Origin: Gammaproteobacteria bacterium
GTDB lineage: Bacteria > Pseudomonadota > Gammaproteobacteria > Steroidobacterales > Steroidobacteraceae
DNA length: 53,515 bases
Direction of reading: 5' to 3'
NCBI GenBank assembly: GCA_025359205.1
Contig: JANYHD010000006.1
Span: forward strand, 1-53,515
Below the pieces are notes generated by a model. That model did no database searches. It was not told where the DNA came from and was given only the letters and a program-made list of their open reading frames with translations. The translations under genes were made by a program, and so were the position numbers. Every line of letters starts with the position of its first letter. Position 1 is the stretch's first letter. Positions 1-8,122 of this stretch are shown one piece after another.

Positions 1-150
1 GGCATGGTGATGGTGAACCTGCCCACGGCCGGCGTTGACTACCATGTGCCTTTCGGCGGCTCCCGAAAATCCAGCTATGGCGCGCGCGAGCAGGGCTACG
101 CCGCCGTGGAGTTCTATACCCAGGCCAAGACGGCCTACTCGTGGTCCTGA
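1..150 (+). CDS. Aldehyde dehydrogenase, C-terminal end (partial), probable alpha-ketoglutaric semialdehyde dehydrogenase
   Basis: The window opens inside this gene; 49 codons remain before the TGA at 148-150. The visible tail contains PFGGSRKSSYGAREQG followed by an AVEFYTQ-KTAY ending, which is the C-terminal signature of NAD(P)-dependent aldehyde dehydrogenases of the ketoglutarate-semialdehyde (2,5-dioxopentanoate) type. The catalytic Cys/Glu part lies outside the window. It sits 2 bp before a xylose dehydrogenase and a xylonate dehydratase. In the Weimberg pathway this enzyme does the last step, oxidising 2,5-dioxopentanoate to 2-oxoglutarate, so the context supports that role (XylA of the Caulobacter pathway, not xylose isomerase). 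The exact substrate is inferred. Confidence 0.8.
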   Translation, partial: GMVMVNLPTAGVDYHVPFGGSRKSSYGAREQGYAAVEFYTQAKTAYSWS

Positions 151-152
151 CA

Positions 153-902
153 ATGACAAAACAAGCCATATACCCGAGTCTCACATCGAAGCGCGTGTTG
201 GTAACGGGCGGTGGATCCGGCATCGGCGCCGGTCTCGTCCGCGCCTTTGCACGCCAGGGCGCCGAGGTGCATTACTTCGACATCGCTGACGAGGAATCAC
301 GTGCGCTGCAGGCGACGCTGAAGGATAGCGTCGTGCCGCCGCGCTTCCATCACTGCGATCTCACTGACCTGGACGCGCTGAAGGCGGCGCTGGGCGCGAT
401 CGGGCCGCTCGACGTGCTGGTCAACAACGCCGCCAACGATGATCGCCACAGTCTCGAGGCCGTGACCCCGGCCTACTGGGACGAGCGCATGAACGTGAAC
501 CTGCGCCACCTGCTCTTCTGCAGCCAGGCGGTCGTGCCTGCCATGCGCTCGCGCGGCGGCGGCGCGATCATCAACCTGGGATCGATCTCCTGGCACCTGG
601 GCATGTCGAACCTGGTGCTGTACGAAACCGCCAAGGCCGGCATCGAAGGGATGACGCGCGCCCTGGCGCGCGAGCTGGGCGTGCACGGCATCCGTGTCTG
701 TTGCGTCGTGCCGGGCAACGTGCGCACGCCGCGGCAACAGAAGTGGTACCCGGGGAACGGTGAAACCGATATCGTCGCGCAGCAGTGCCTGAAAGAGCGA
801 CTCGAGCCCGAGCATGTCGCCGGTCTCGTCCTGTTTCTCGCCTCCGATGACGGTCGCATGTGCACCGGCCACGAATACTGGATCGACGCCGGTTGGCGTT
901 GA
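153..902 (+). CDS. xylB: D-xylose 1-dehydrogenase (SDR family)
   Basis: Cytosolic short-chain dehydrogenase of 249 residues, expected to oxidise D-xylose to D-xylonolactone with NAD(P). It has the Rossmann glycine motif TGGGSGIG (about 18-25), NNAAND near 91, and catalytic Ser144, Tyr157 and Lys161 (YETAK). It ends in CTGHEYWIDAGWR. From memory it is very close along its whole length to Caulobacter crescentus XylB, including ISWHLG and NDDRH. The ATG at 153 is chosen over the in-frame GTG at 141 because it lies just after the upstream stop and matches the family N-terminus. It lies 16 bp before the xylonate dehydratase, so the two are in one operon. An L-arabinose or other aldose preference cannot be excluded. 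Confidence 0.92.
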   Translation: MTKQAIYPSLTSKRVLVTGGGSGIGAGLVRAFARQGAEVHYFDIADEESRALQATLKDSVVPPRFHHCDLTDLDALKAALGAIGPLDVLVNNAANDDRHSLEAVTPAYWDERMNVNLRHLLFCSQAVVPAMRSRGGGAIINLGSISWHLGMSNLVLYETAKAGIEGMTRALARELGVHGIRVCCVVPGNVRTPRQQKWYPGNGETDIVAQQCLKERLEPEHVAGLVLFLASDDGRMCTGHEYWIDAGWR

Positions 903-918
903 GACAAGGAGACGCGCA

Positions 919-2697
919 TTGACTGACTCCGCGGTTCCCCGCCGCTTCCGCTCGCGCGATTGGTTCGACGATCCGGATCGCATTGACATGACGGCGCTTT
1001 ATCTCGAGCGTTTCATGAACAGCGGGCTCACCGCGCAGGAGCTGCGCAGCGGCCGGCCCATTGTCGGCATCGCGCAATCGGGGAGTGATCTCAATCCCTG
1101 CAACCGCGTGCACCTCGAGCTGGCCCTGCGCGTGCGCGAGGGCATCCGCGACGCGGGTGGTGTACCGCTCGAGTTTCCGATGCACCCGCTGTTCGAGAAC
1201 TGCCGGCGGCCGACCGCGGCGATCGACCGCAATCTCGCTTACCTGGGTCTGGTGGAAATCCTGCACGGCTACCCGATCGATGCCGTGGTGTTGACGACCG
1301 GCTGCGACAAGACCACGCCGGCGGGCATCATGGCGGCCATCACCGTGGATATCCCCGCGATCGTACTTTCGGGCGGTCCGATGCTGGACGGCTGGCACAA
1401 CGGCGAGCTGGTGGGTTCGGGCACGGTGATCTGGCGCGGCCGCCGCAAGCTCGCCGCCGGCGAGATAACTGAAGCGCAGTTCATCGAGCAGGCGGCCGCT
1501 TCTGCGCCGTCCCTCGGCCACTGCAACACGATGGGCACCGCATTCACGATGAATGCCGTGGCCGAGGCCCTGGGGCTGTCGCTTCCCGGTTGTGCCGCCA
1601 TCCCCGCGCCGTACCGCGAGCGTGGGCAGATGGCCTACGCCACCGGGCGCCGCATCGTGGAGATGGCGCACACCGATCTCAAACCCTCGCGGATTCTGAC
1701 AGCCGCAGCGTTTCGCAATGCAATCGCCGTGGTGGCCGCGATGGGCGGCTCGACCAACGCGCAACCGCACATCGTCGCCATGGCGCGCCACGCTGGCATC
1801 CAGCTCACCCCGGACGACTGGCGCGCGGCCTATGACATCCCGTTGCTCGTGAATATGCAGCCGGCGGGCAAGTATCTGGGCGAACGCTTCCATCGCGCCG
1901 GCGGCGCTCCCGCAGTGATGCACGAACTGCTCCAGGCCGGACGATTGGACGGTGCCGCCCTCACCGTCACCGGGCTGTGCCAGGCCGATAACCTGCGCGG
2001 TCGTGAATCGCAGGATCGGGAAATGATCGCGCGCTTCGACGCACCGCTGCGTGAACGCGCCGGTTTCCTGGTGCTCGAAGGCAATATGTTCGACTTTGCG
2101 ATTATGAAGACCAGCGTGATATCCGCGGACTTTCGCGCGCGCTACCTGAGCACGCCCGGCAGCGAGGGCGTGTTCGAATGCCGCGCCGTGGTATTTGAAA
2201 GTTCGGATGACTACCACGCGCGCATCAATGATCCCTCGCTCGGGATCGACGAACGCACCATGCTCGTCATCCGCGGCGCCGGTCCGATCGGCTGGCCTGG
2301 ATCAGCGGAAGTGGTCAACATGCAGCCGCCCGACGCGCTGCTGCGCCGTGGCGTCACGAGTCTCCCGACGCTGGGCGACGGCCGGCAGTCCGGAACGTCT
2401 GACAGCCCCTCCATCCTGAACGCCTCGCCCGAGAGCGCCGTCGGCGGCGGATTGTCGTGGCTGCGCACGGGCGATCGCGTGCGCGTCGATCTCAACGCCG
2501 GGCGCTGCGATGCCCTGGTGGACGCTGATACCATCGCCCGGCGCCGCGCCAAGAGCCCGCCGCCCGTACCGGCGACCGCCACTCCCTGGCAGGAACTCTA
2601 CCGCGCGCATGTCGGCCAGCTCGACCGCGGCGCCTGCCTCGAATTCGCACTCAAATACCGGCAGGTCGCGCGCGCGACGCCACGTCACAATCACTGA
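919..2697 (+). CDS. xylD: D-xylonate dehydratase (IlvD/Edd family)
   Basis: Enzyme of 592 residues that dehydrates D-xylonate to 2-keto-3-deoxy-xylonate, the second acid step of the Weimberg/Dahms pathways. The candidate Fe-S ligands Cys61, Cys129 (TTGCDKTTPAG) and Cys202 (GHCNTMGTA) fall at the spacing known for Caulobacter XylD (60, 128, 201). Other family marks are DGRQSGTSDSPSILNASPE and a C-terminus ending PRHNH. The TTG at 919 is chosen because AAGGAG lies 8 bp upstream and the N-terminus then matches the family (PRRFRSRDWFD); longer in-frame starts run inside xylB. It lies between xylB and a sugar symporter in the same operon. Identification is strong; the specificity is by family resemblance. 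Confidence 0.93.
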   Translation: MTDSAVPRRFRSRDWFDDPDRIDMTALYLERFMNSGLTAQELRSGRPIVGIAQSGSDLNPCNRVHLELALRVREGIRDAGGVPLEFPMHPLFENCRRPTAAIDRNLAYLGLVEILHGYPIDAVVLTTGCDKTTPAGIMAAITVDIPAIVLSGGPMLDGWHNGELVGSGTVIWRGRRKLAAGEITEAQFIEQAAASAPSLGHCNTMGTAFTMNAVAEALGLSLPGCAAIPAPYRERGQMAYATGRRIVEMAHTDLKPSRILTAAAFRNAIAVVAAMGGSTNAQPHIVAMARHAGIQLTPDDWRAAYDIPLLVNMQPAGKYLGERFHRAGGAPAVMHELLQAGRLDGAALTVTGLCQADNLRGRESQDREMIARFDAPLRERAGFLVLEGNMFDFAIMKTSVISADFRARYLSTPGSEGVFECRAVVFESSDDYHARINDPSLGIDERTMLVIRGAGPIGWPGSAEVVNMQPPDALLRRGVTSLPTLGDGRQSGTSDSPSILNASPESAVGGGLSWLRTGDRVRVDLNAGRCDALVDADTIARRRAKSPPPVPATATPWQELYRAHVGQLDRGACLEFALKYRQVARATPRHNH

Positions 2698-2716
2698 ATT
2701 CAACGCGAGGGGAATC

Positions 2717-4135
2717 ATGGCCAACGGAAACAAATCGCTCGTCATGACGCTGACGCTGATCGCCACCCTGGGCGGCCTGCTGTTCGGCTACGACACCGCC
2801 GTCATTTCGGGCGCCATCAGCTCGATCGACGCGAATTTCATCAACCCGCGTAATCTCGACGAAGCGGCGCGCAACAGCCTCTCGGGCTTCACGATCTCGA
2901 GCGCGCTGTGGGGCTGCGTGCTCGGCGGGCTGATCGCCGGCCGGATCGGCGACCGCCTCGGCCGACGCGCCGGATTGATGCTCGCCGCTGCGATGTTCCT
3001 GATCTGCTCGATCGGCTCGGCCTGGCCGGAGCTGGGGCTGGGCGCGGTCGGCAGCATGGGCACTGCGGCACTGCTGCCTTTCAACATCTATCGTGTGATT
3101 GGCGGCGTCGGTGTCGGCATGGCCTCGCTCCTGGCGCCGCTCTACATCGCCGAGATAGCGCCTCCAAAGGAGCGCGGCCAGTTGGTGTCCTACCAGCAGC
3201 TGGCCATCGTTGGCGGCATGATGCTGGTGTATTTTGTCAACCTTGCCATCGCCGCGCACGGCGACGAAGCCTGGCTCCATGCCTCCGGCTGGCGGTGGAT
3301 GCTGGCGTCGGAGGCGATCCCGGCGCTGTTGTTCCTTGGGCTGCTGCTCGGCGTCCCTGATAGCCCCCGTTGGCTGGTCATGAAAGGCCGCGATGCCGAG
3401 GCCCGCGCACTGCTCACCCGCCTGACGAACGCCGATGAGGCGCAGCTCGTGCTGCGCGAGATCGAGGACAGCCTGGTGGTCAAGCACGAGCGGCTGTTCC
3501 ACTTTGGCGGCCTGGTAATCCTGGTCGGGGTGATGCTGTCGGTCTTCCAGCAGCTGGTGGGCATCAATGCCGTGCTCTACTACGCACCACTCATGTTCAA
3601 GAACATGGGCTCGTCGACTCACAGCGCTCTGCTGCAGACCCTGATTGTCGGCATCGCCAACGTCGTTTTTACCATCGTCGCGATGCTCTGCGTCGATCGT
3701 TGGGGCCGCAAGCCGTTGCTGATACTCGGTGCCATCATCATGGCCGTGGCCATGCTCGGACTCGGTGCGCTGTTCAACGCCCACAACATGGGCACGGACT
3801 CGCTGCTGATGGTGATCCTGTATATCGCCGGCTTTGCCCTGTCCTGGGGCCCGATCGTCTGGGTGATGCTGGCGGAAATCTTCCCCAACTCGATCAAGGG
3901 AGTGGCGATGGGCCTCGCGGTGGCCGTGCAGTGGTTCGCGAACCTCGCCGTGTCGTGGTCATTCAAGGTGCTGGACGGCAACTCGCTGCTGAATGCCCAC
4001 TTCAATCACGGCTTTGCCTACTTCGTCTACGGCGTGATGAGCATCCTCGCGGCCCTGTTCGTGTGGCGCTACGTGCCGGAGACCAAGGGCCGGCACCTGG
4101 AGCAGATCCAGCAACTCTGGCACCGTCCCGGCTAG
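2717..4135 (+). CDS. xylE: MFS sugar/H+ symporter, XylE-type (xylose uptake)
   Basis: Inner-membrane protein of 472 residues with about 12 hydrophobic segments, slightly shorter than E. coli XylE (491). Sugar-porter family marks are visible: GGLLFGYDTAVISGA at the start, RIGDRLGRR in the first cytoplasmic loop, PDSPRW, QQLVGINAVLYYAP, DRWGRKPL and PETKGR near the end. The start at 2717 has GAGGGGAA upstream; the longer open frame overlaps xylD and is rejected. It probably brings D-xylose in with a proton for the dehydrogenase and dehydratase encoded just upstream (19 bp gap). Another pentose or hexose is possible, because the family is defined by fold and not by substrate. Confidence 0.9.
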   Translation: MANGNKSLVMTLTLIATLGGLLFGYDTAVISGAISSIDANFINPRNLDEAARNSLSGFTISSALWGCVLGGLIAGRIGDRLGRRAGLMLAAAMFLICSIGSAWPELGLGAVGSMGTAALLPFNIYRVIGGVGVGMASLLAPLYIAEIAPPKERGQLVSYQQLAIVGGMMLVYFVNLAIAAHGDEAWLHASGWRWMLASEAIPALLFLGLLLGVPDSPRWLVMKGRDAEARALLTRLTNADEAQLVLREIEDSLVVKHERLFHFGGLVILVGVMLSVFQQLVGINAVLYYAPLMFKNMGSSTHSALLQTLIVGIANVVFTIVAMLCVDRWGRKPLLILGAIIMAVAMLGLGALFNAHNMGTDSLLMVILYIAGFALSWGPIVWVMLAEIFPNSIKGVAMGLAVAVQWFANLAVSWSFKVLDGNSLLNAHFNHGFAYFVYGVMSILAALFVWRYVPETKGRHLEQIQQLWHRPG

Positions 4136-4140
4136 CGCCT

Positions 4141-6060
4141 GTGCGTACAGCATTCAAGACCGCGGCCGCGCTGCTGCTGAGCACGGTGAGTTGCGCCGCC
4201 ATGAGCAAGGGCGCCTACCGGAATTTCAACGCGGCCATCTATATACCGGAGAACGCGACCCGCCAGCTGGCGGACCCCACGGTTCGCGAACAGCAGTACC
4301 AGCGGGTCGCAGCGCAGCTGCGTTTTGACAAGGTGTACCTGGAGAGCTTTCGCGGCGGCCAGTTCGCGGACGAGGCGTCGCTGGACGCCATCAAGAAGTA
4401 CTTCAACAGCAAGGGAATCGCCGTGTCCGGCGGAGTCACGCTCGCCGCCGGCGGACACGGCGGGCAATTCGGCACTTTCGACTACGAGGATCCGCGTGAC
4501 CGTGCCGAGTGCCGCCGCGCCGTGGAAATGGCCGCACGGCACTTTGACGAGGTGATTCTCGATGACTTCTTTTTCTACACGACCAAGAGCGACGCCGACA
4601 TCGCCGCCAAGGCGGGCCGGAGCTGGACGCAGTACCGTCTGGAGAAGATGCGCGAGGCCGCGGAAGAGCTCGTGCTGAAGCCGGCGCGGGCCGTCAATCC
4701 GCGCGTGCGGGTGATCATCAAGTACCCGAACTGGTACGAGCACTTCCAGGGCCTGGGCTACGACCTGGACATCGAGGCGAAGAAGTTCGACTTCATTTAT
4801 ACGGGCACCGAGACACGCGATCCGGATATCACCGACCAGCTCCTGCAGCAGTATGAGAGCTACCTGGTGTTTCGCTACTACGACAACATCCGCCCGCACG
4901 GCGGCAATCGCGGTGGCTGGGTGGATACCTTCGACACGCGCTACGTCGACCGCTACGCCGAGCAGCTGTGGGACACGCTGTTCGCCAAGGCGCCGGAGAT
5001 CACGCTGTTCGACTGGGGCACGCTCGCGGCGCCGGAGGCGATTGGCGCTGGCGATCGGCCCTGGAGCGGAACGCAGACCAGCTTCAACTGGGATGAGATG
5101 CTGCGCTCGGCCGCAGGTTCGTCGGCGGGTGCTGCGCCGGGCTGGGCCCGCGTTGCCGGCTGGTCACTTGAGCGGGCGGACCGATTCCTTGGCCAACTCG
5201 GCCAACCGATCGGGATCGCGAGCTACAAACCCTACCAGTCGAGCGGGGACGATTACCTGCACAACTACCTGGGCAACATCGGCATTCCCATCGAACTCAT
5301 GCCAGAGTTCCCTGCGCAGGCGCAGCTGGTTCTGCTCACCGAATCAGCACAGCAGGACCCGGACATCGTCGCGAAGATCAAGCGCCAGCTCGCCTCCGGG
5401 GGCAACGTCGTGATCACCTCCGGCCTGGTGCGTGCGCTGCAGCATCGCGGCCTCAAGGACATCGTCGAACTCGAATACACGGGCCGTACCCTGGCAGTCC
5501 GGGATTTCTTCGAGGCCTACGGCGCCGGAGCGGGGACGAGCCTCAATGAACCGGGCAAGGCAGCGCGCGAGTTTCTGTTTCCGGAGATCCGCTTCTACAC
5601 CAATGATTCCTGGACGCTCCTGCGGGGAGTGGGTCGCTCGCACGGCGTGCCGATCCTGCTCATGAACCGCTATTCGCGCGGCGTGATCTACGTGCTGAAT
5701 GTCCCGGACAACCCGGGCGATCTGTACGAGCTACCGCAGCCCGTATTGAAGGTGATTCGCAGCTATCTGCAGGCGGATTTTCCGGTGCGCCTGGATGCGC
5801 CCGCGCAGGTGAGCCTTTTCGCCTACGACAACGGCGCCTTCATCGTGCAGTCCTTCCGCCCAGAAGCCGCCGCGGTCGAGATCTCCGTCGCGGGCGCAGG
5901 CGTGACGATCCACGACCTCGTTTCAGGCGCAGCCCTGCCCGCCGTGCCCGACAGCGGCGCCGCGTCACACCCGGCTCCGGGCGCCGCGCCGCGCACAAGC
6001 TTCCATGTCCTCATGCCACCGCATTCCTATCGTGTGTTCAGTTCCGCTTCACGCAACTGA
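4141..6060 (+). CDS. Exported protein of unknown function, possibly a glycoside-hydrolase-like barrel
   Basis: Protein of 639 residues starting at a GTG 5 bp after the xylE stop, so probably in the xylose operon. The N-terminus has a basic residue, a hydrophobic stretch (AAALLLSTVSC) and a Cys at 18, so it is exported and perhaps a lipoprotein, although the lipobox is poor. Residues about 25-300 have acidic motifs (EVILDDFFFY, KYPNWYEH, FDWGTLA) and alternate in a way typical of TIM-barrel glycosidase-like proteins. About 400-560 looks like a second domain built around a vicinal-loop, ThuA-like fold (VLLTESAQQDPDIV, LASGGNVVITSGL). I do not recognise a named family. The context suggests hydrolysis or binding of xylose-containing glycans outside the cytoplasm, which is an inference only. 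Confidence 0.6.
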   Translation: MRTAFKTAAALLLSTVSCAAMSKGAYRNFNAAIYIPENATRQLADPTVREQQYQRVAAQLRFDKVYLESFRGGQFADEASLDAIKKYFNSKGIAVSGGVTLAAGGHGGQFGTFDYEDPRDRAECRRAVEMAARHFDEVILDDFFFYTTKSDADIAAKAGRSWTQYRLEKMREAAEELVLKPARAVNPRVRVIIKYPNWYEHFQGLGYDLDIEAKKFDFIYTGTETRDPDITDQLLQQYESYLVFRYYDNIRPHGGNRGGWVDTFDTRYVDRYAEQLWDTLFAKAPEITLFDWGTLAAPEAIGAGDRPWSGTQTSFNWDEMLRSAAGSSAGAAPGWARVAGWSLERADRFLGQLGQPIGIASYKPYQSSGDDYLHNYLGNIGIPIELMPEFPAQAQLVLLTESAQQDPDIVAKIKRQLASGGNVVITSGLVRALQHRGLKDIVELEYTGRTLAVRDFFEAYGAGAGTSLNEPGKAAREFLFPEIRFYTNDSWTLLRGVGRSHGVPILLMNRYSRGVIYVLNVPDNPGDLYELPQPVLKVIRSYLQADFPVRLDAPAQVSLFAYDNGAFIVQSFRPEAAAVEISVAGAGVTIHDLVSGAALPAVPDSGAASHPAPGAAPRTSFHVLMPPHSYRVFSSASRN

Positions 6061-6074
6061 TCATTTCGATCCGC

Positions 6075-6332
6075 TCATTCGCCGCCAAAGCGGAGTTTTG
6101 CAATCACGACTCCCGCGGCGAGCACGACCGTCACGGCATTGGCTGCCACCACCGGAGTCGAATGGATTGCCACGCCGTACAAGAACCAGAGCGCCGCCCC
6201 CACCGTGAACATGCCGTAGGTGGACAGCGAGATGTCGCGGGCACTGCGCGTCCTCCACACCTTGATCACTTGGGGCAGGAAAGAGACCGTCGTCAGGAAC
6301 GCCGCCGCGTAGCCGATCGATTCTGCGAACAT
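6075..6332 (-). CDS. SemiSWEET-type sugar transporter
   Basis: Small integral membrane protein of 85 residues with three predicted transmembrane helices and one PQ-loop repeat (FLPQVIKVWRTRSARDIS, then STYGMFTVGAALWFLYG). This is the half-size bacterial version of SWEET sugar carriers, which works as a dimer and carries sugars by facilitated diffusion. The ATG at 6330-6332 has GGAGG 7 bp upstream; the longer reading frame has no hydrophobic or conserved content. It is convergent with the exported 639-residue protein (14 bp between stops) and divergent from the TPP enzyme, with a perfect palindrome in the shared upstream region. The substrate is unknown; the neighbourhood favours a sugar or sugar acid. 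Confidence 0.85.
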   Translation of the reverse strand: MFAESIGYAAAFLTTVSFLPQVIKVWRTRSARDISLSTYGMFTVGAALWFLYGVAIHSTPVVAANAVTVVLAAGVVIAKLRFGGE

Positions 6333-6370
6333 ACATAGACCTCCGCCGACAACAATACGCTCCTGACGGC

Positions 6371-6389
6371 TGTCGATGCACCATCGACA
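6371..6389. promoter_or_regulatory. Perfect 8-bp inverted repeat, likely operator
   Basis: TGTCGATG-CAC-CATCGACA is a perfect palindrome with a 3-bp centre, in the 158-bp gap between the divergent SemiSWEET and TPP-enzyme genes. It lies 39-57 bp upstream of the SemiSWEET start, where an operator for a dimeric regulator would be expected. No regulator gene for it is seen in the window. Confidence 0.5.
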
Positions 6390-6490
6390 CTGGCGGGGGC
6401 GGCGAGGAACGGACTCGCCTGTGATATCGTTCTGCACCGCGTACCGCAGCAAGTGGACCCCGTGAATCAACCGCGCTCAGGAGCAAGCAC

Positions 6491-8122
6491 GTGAAAGCCA
6501 TGACATGCGGTGAGGCCGTAATGAAGCTGCTTTCGGCCTACGAAGTGGACACGGTGTTCGGCATGGCCGGTACGATGACGCTCGAACTGTATCGCGGTAT
6601 CGCGCTGGCCGGGATCCGCCACGTGCAGTGTCGTAACGAGCAAGGCGCCAGCCTCATGGCCGACGGCTACTCGCGCGCGACCGGCAAGCCCGGCGTTTGC
6701 ACAATTATTGCCGGTCCTGGCGTCACCAACGCCGCGACCGGTATCGCCCAGGCTTACTGCGATTCGCAGCCCATGCTGGTGTTGTCCGGAGCGTGCGCTG
6801 CACCCACCCAGGGGAAAGGCTGGGGGGCGATCCACGAGCTCGCGGACCAGGCCGCGGTCACGGCCGGATTTACGGCATTCAGCGCCATGGTCCGCTATCC
6901 GGAAGAGTTGCCTGAATTGATTGCCCGTGCCTACGGAGTTTTTCGAAGCAGTCGGCCTCGGCCGGTCCATCTGTCACTGCCCCGGGACGTACTCCCGGAA
7001 TCGGTTGCGGACGATTGGCAACCCCGCCGCGCGCCTTCCTTGCCAATGCCCGATCCGGCGGCCATTGAGGAGGCTGCGGATCGGCTCGCGCGGGCCAGGC
7101 GCCCGCTGATTCTCGTCGGCGGCGGCGCAGTCGGCACGGGCCAGGCACTGACCGCCATCGCCGAGCACCTTGGTGCTCCGGTTCTATCCACTAATGCCGG
7201 CAAGGGAATCCTTCCTGAATCCCACCCCTTGTCCATGGGCGCCGCGATCGTGCGGCAGCCCAGCCAGGAGGCCCTGGCCGACGCGGACGTGGTGCTCCTG
7301 GTCGGCTCAGAAGTGTCGGCGGGTGACAGCTTCCTGCCGGCACTCGAAATTTCGGGCGACATCATTCGCATTGACATCGATCCCACGGAATTGACATCCG
7401 TGTATGCGGCTGCAGTGCCCATTCAAGCCGATGCCCGCGCCGCAATGCTCGCCCTGTCGAGCGCCCTCTCCAGCCGAAAGCCAACTGCGCTGCGGTCGGA
7501 AGGTGAGACGCGGGTCAGGGAAGTCCGCGCACGCAATGCCGCGATCATGACCGAAGTTGAAAAGCTGCACGCGCACGTGTGGAAAACTGTGCGTTCAGTC
7601 CTTCCCGCCGATGCAATGGTGATGGGCGACGCATCGCAACTCGTCTATTCCGGAAGCTTTGCCATGCCCATGGACATGGAACGCTGCTGGTACTACTCGG
7701 GCACGTATTGCTCCCTGGGCGTCGCCTTGCCCATGGCCATCGGCGCCAGGATCGGCGCGCCGCACCGGCCTGTGATCGCCGTCGCCGGCGACGGCGGGAT
7801 CATGTTCACGATCAATGAGCTGGCCACGGCGGTGGAAGAACGCATCGCGCTTCCGGTCATCATCTGGAACAACGATGCGCTGAAGGAAATCGTGGACCAG
7901 ATGGACCAACGCCAGATTCCACGCATCGGCGTGGAACCCGAGAGCCCAGACTTCATGCGATTGGCGGAAGGCTTCGGCTGCCACGCCGTTCGCGCCACGA
8001 GCAGCGAACACCTGGCGCACTCCGTGCGCGACGCGCTGCTTGCGGATCGGCCGACTGTAATCGAAGTCCGCCAGGATAGCCCGTGGCTCAGTCTGGATGC
8101 AGCGCGCGCGGGCGCCGCATGA
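6491..8122 (+). CDS. Thiamine-pyrophosphate-dependent enzyme, acetolactate-synthase/benzoylformate-decarboxylase superfamily
   Basis: Cytosolic enzyme of 543 residues with the three-domain POX-like layout. The N-terminal TPP-binding domain has catalytic Glu50 in CRNEQGASLMADGYSRATG, the central domain covers about 190-325, and the C-terminal domain carries the TPP/Mg motif GDGGIMFTINELATA ending in WNND. The GTG start has AGGAG 7 bp upstream. It is annotated by resemblance to the acetolactate synthase large subunit, but no small regulatory subunit is near, so a catabolic 2-oxo-acid carboligase or decarboxylase is more likely than branched-chain synthesis. Its 3' end overlaps the convergent aldo/keto reductase by 35 bp. 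The substrate is unknown. Confidence 0.85.
   Translation: MKAMTCGEAVMKLLSAYEVDTVFGMAGTMTLELYRGIALAGIRHVQCRNEQGASLMADGYSRATGKPGVCTIIAGPGVTNAATGIAQAYCDSQPMLVLSGACAAPTQGKGWGAIHELADQAAVTAGFTAFSAMVRYPEELPELIARAYGVFRSSRPRPVHLSLPRDVLPESVADDWQPRRAPSLPMPDPAAIEEAADRLARARRPLILVGGGAVGTGQALTAIAEHLGAPVLSTNAGKGILPESHPLSMGAAIVRQPSQEALADADVVLLVGSEVSAGDSFLPALEISGDIIRIDIDPTELTSVYAAAVPIQADARAAMLALSSALSSRKPTALRSEGETRVREVRARNAAIMTEVEKLHAHVWKTVRSVLPADAMVMGDASQLVYSGSFAMPMDMERCWYYSGTYCSLGVALPMAIGARIGAPHRPVIAVAGDGGIMFTINELATAVEERIALPVIIWNNDALKEIVDQMDQRQIPRIGVEPESPDFMRLAEGFGCHAVRATSSEHLAHSVRDALLADRPTVIEVRQDSPWLSLDAARAGAA

Noticed and set aside
571..2217. Long minus-strand open frame (548 codons) opposite xylD
   Set aside because: It is antisense to a strongly conserved dehydratase, is rich in His/Arg/Ala and has no family features; a GC-rich shadow frame.
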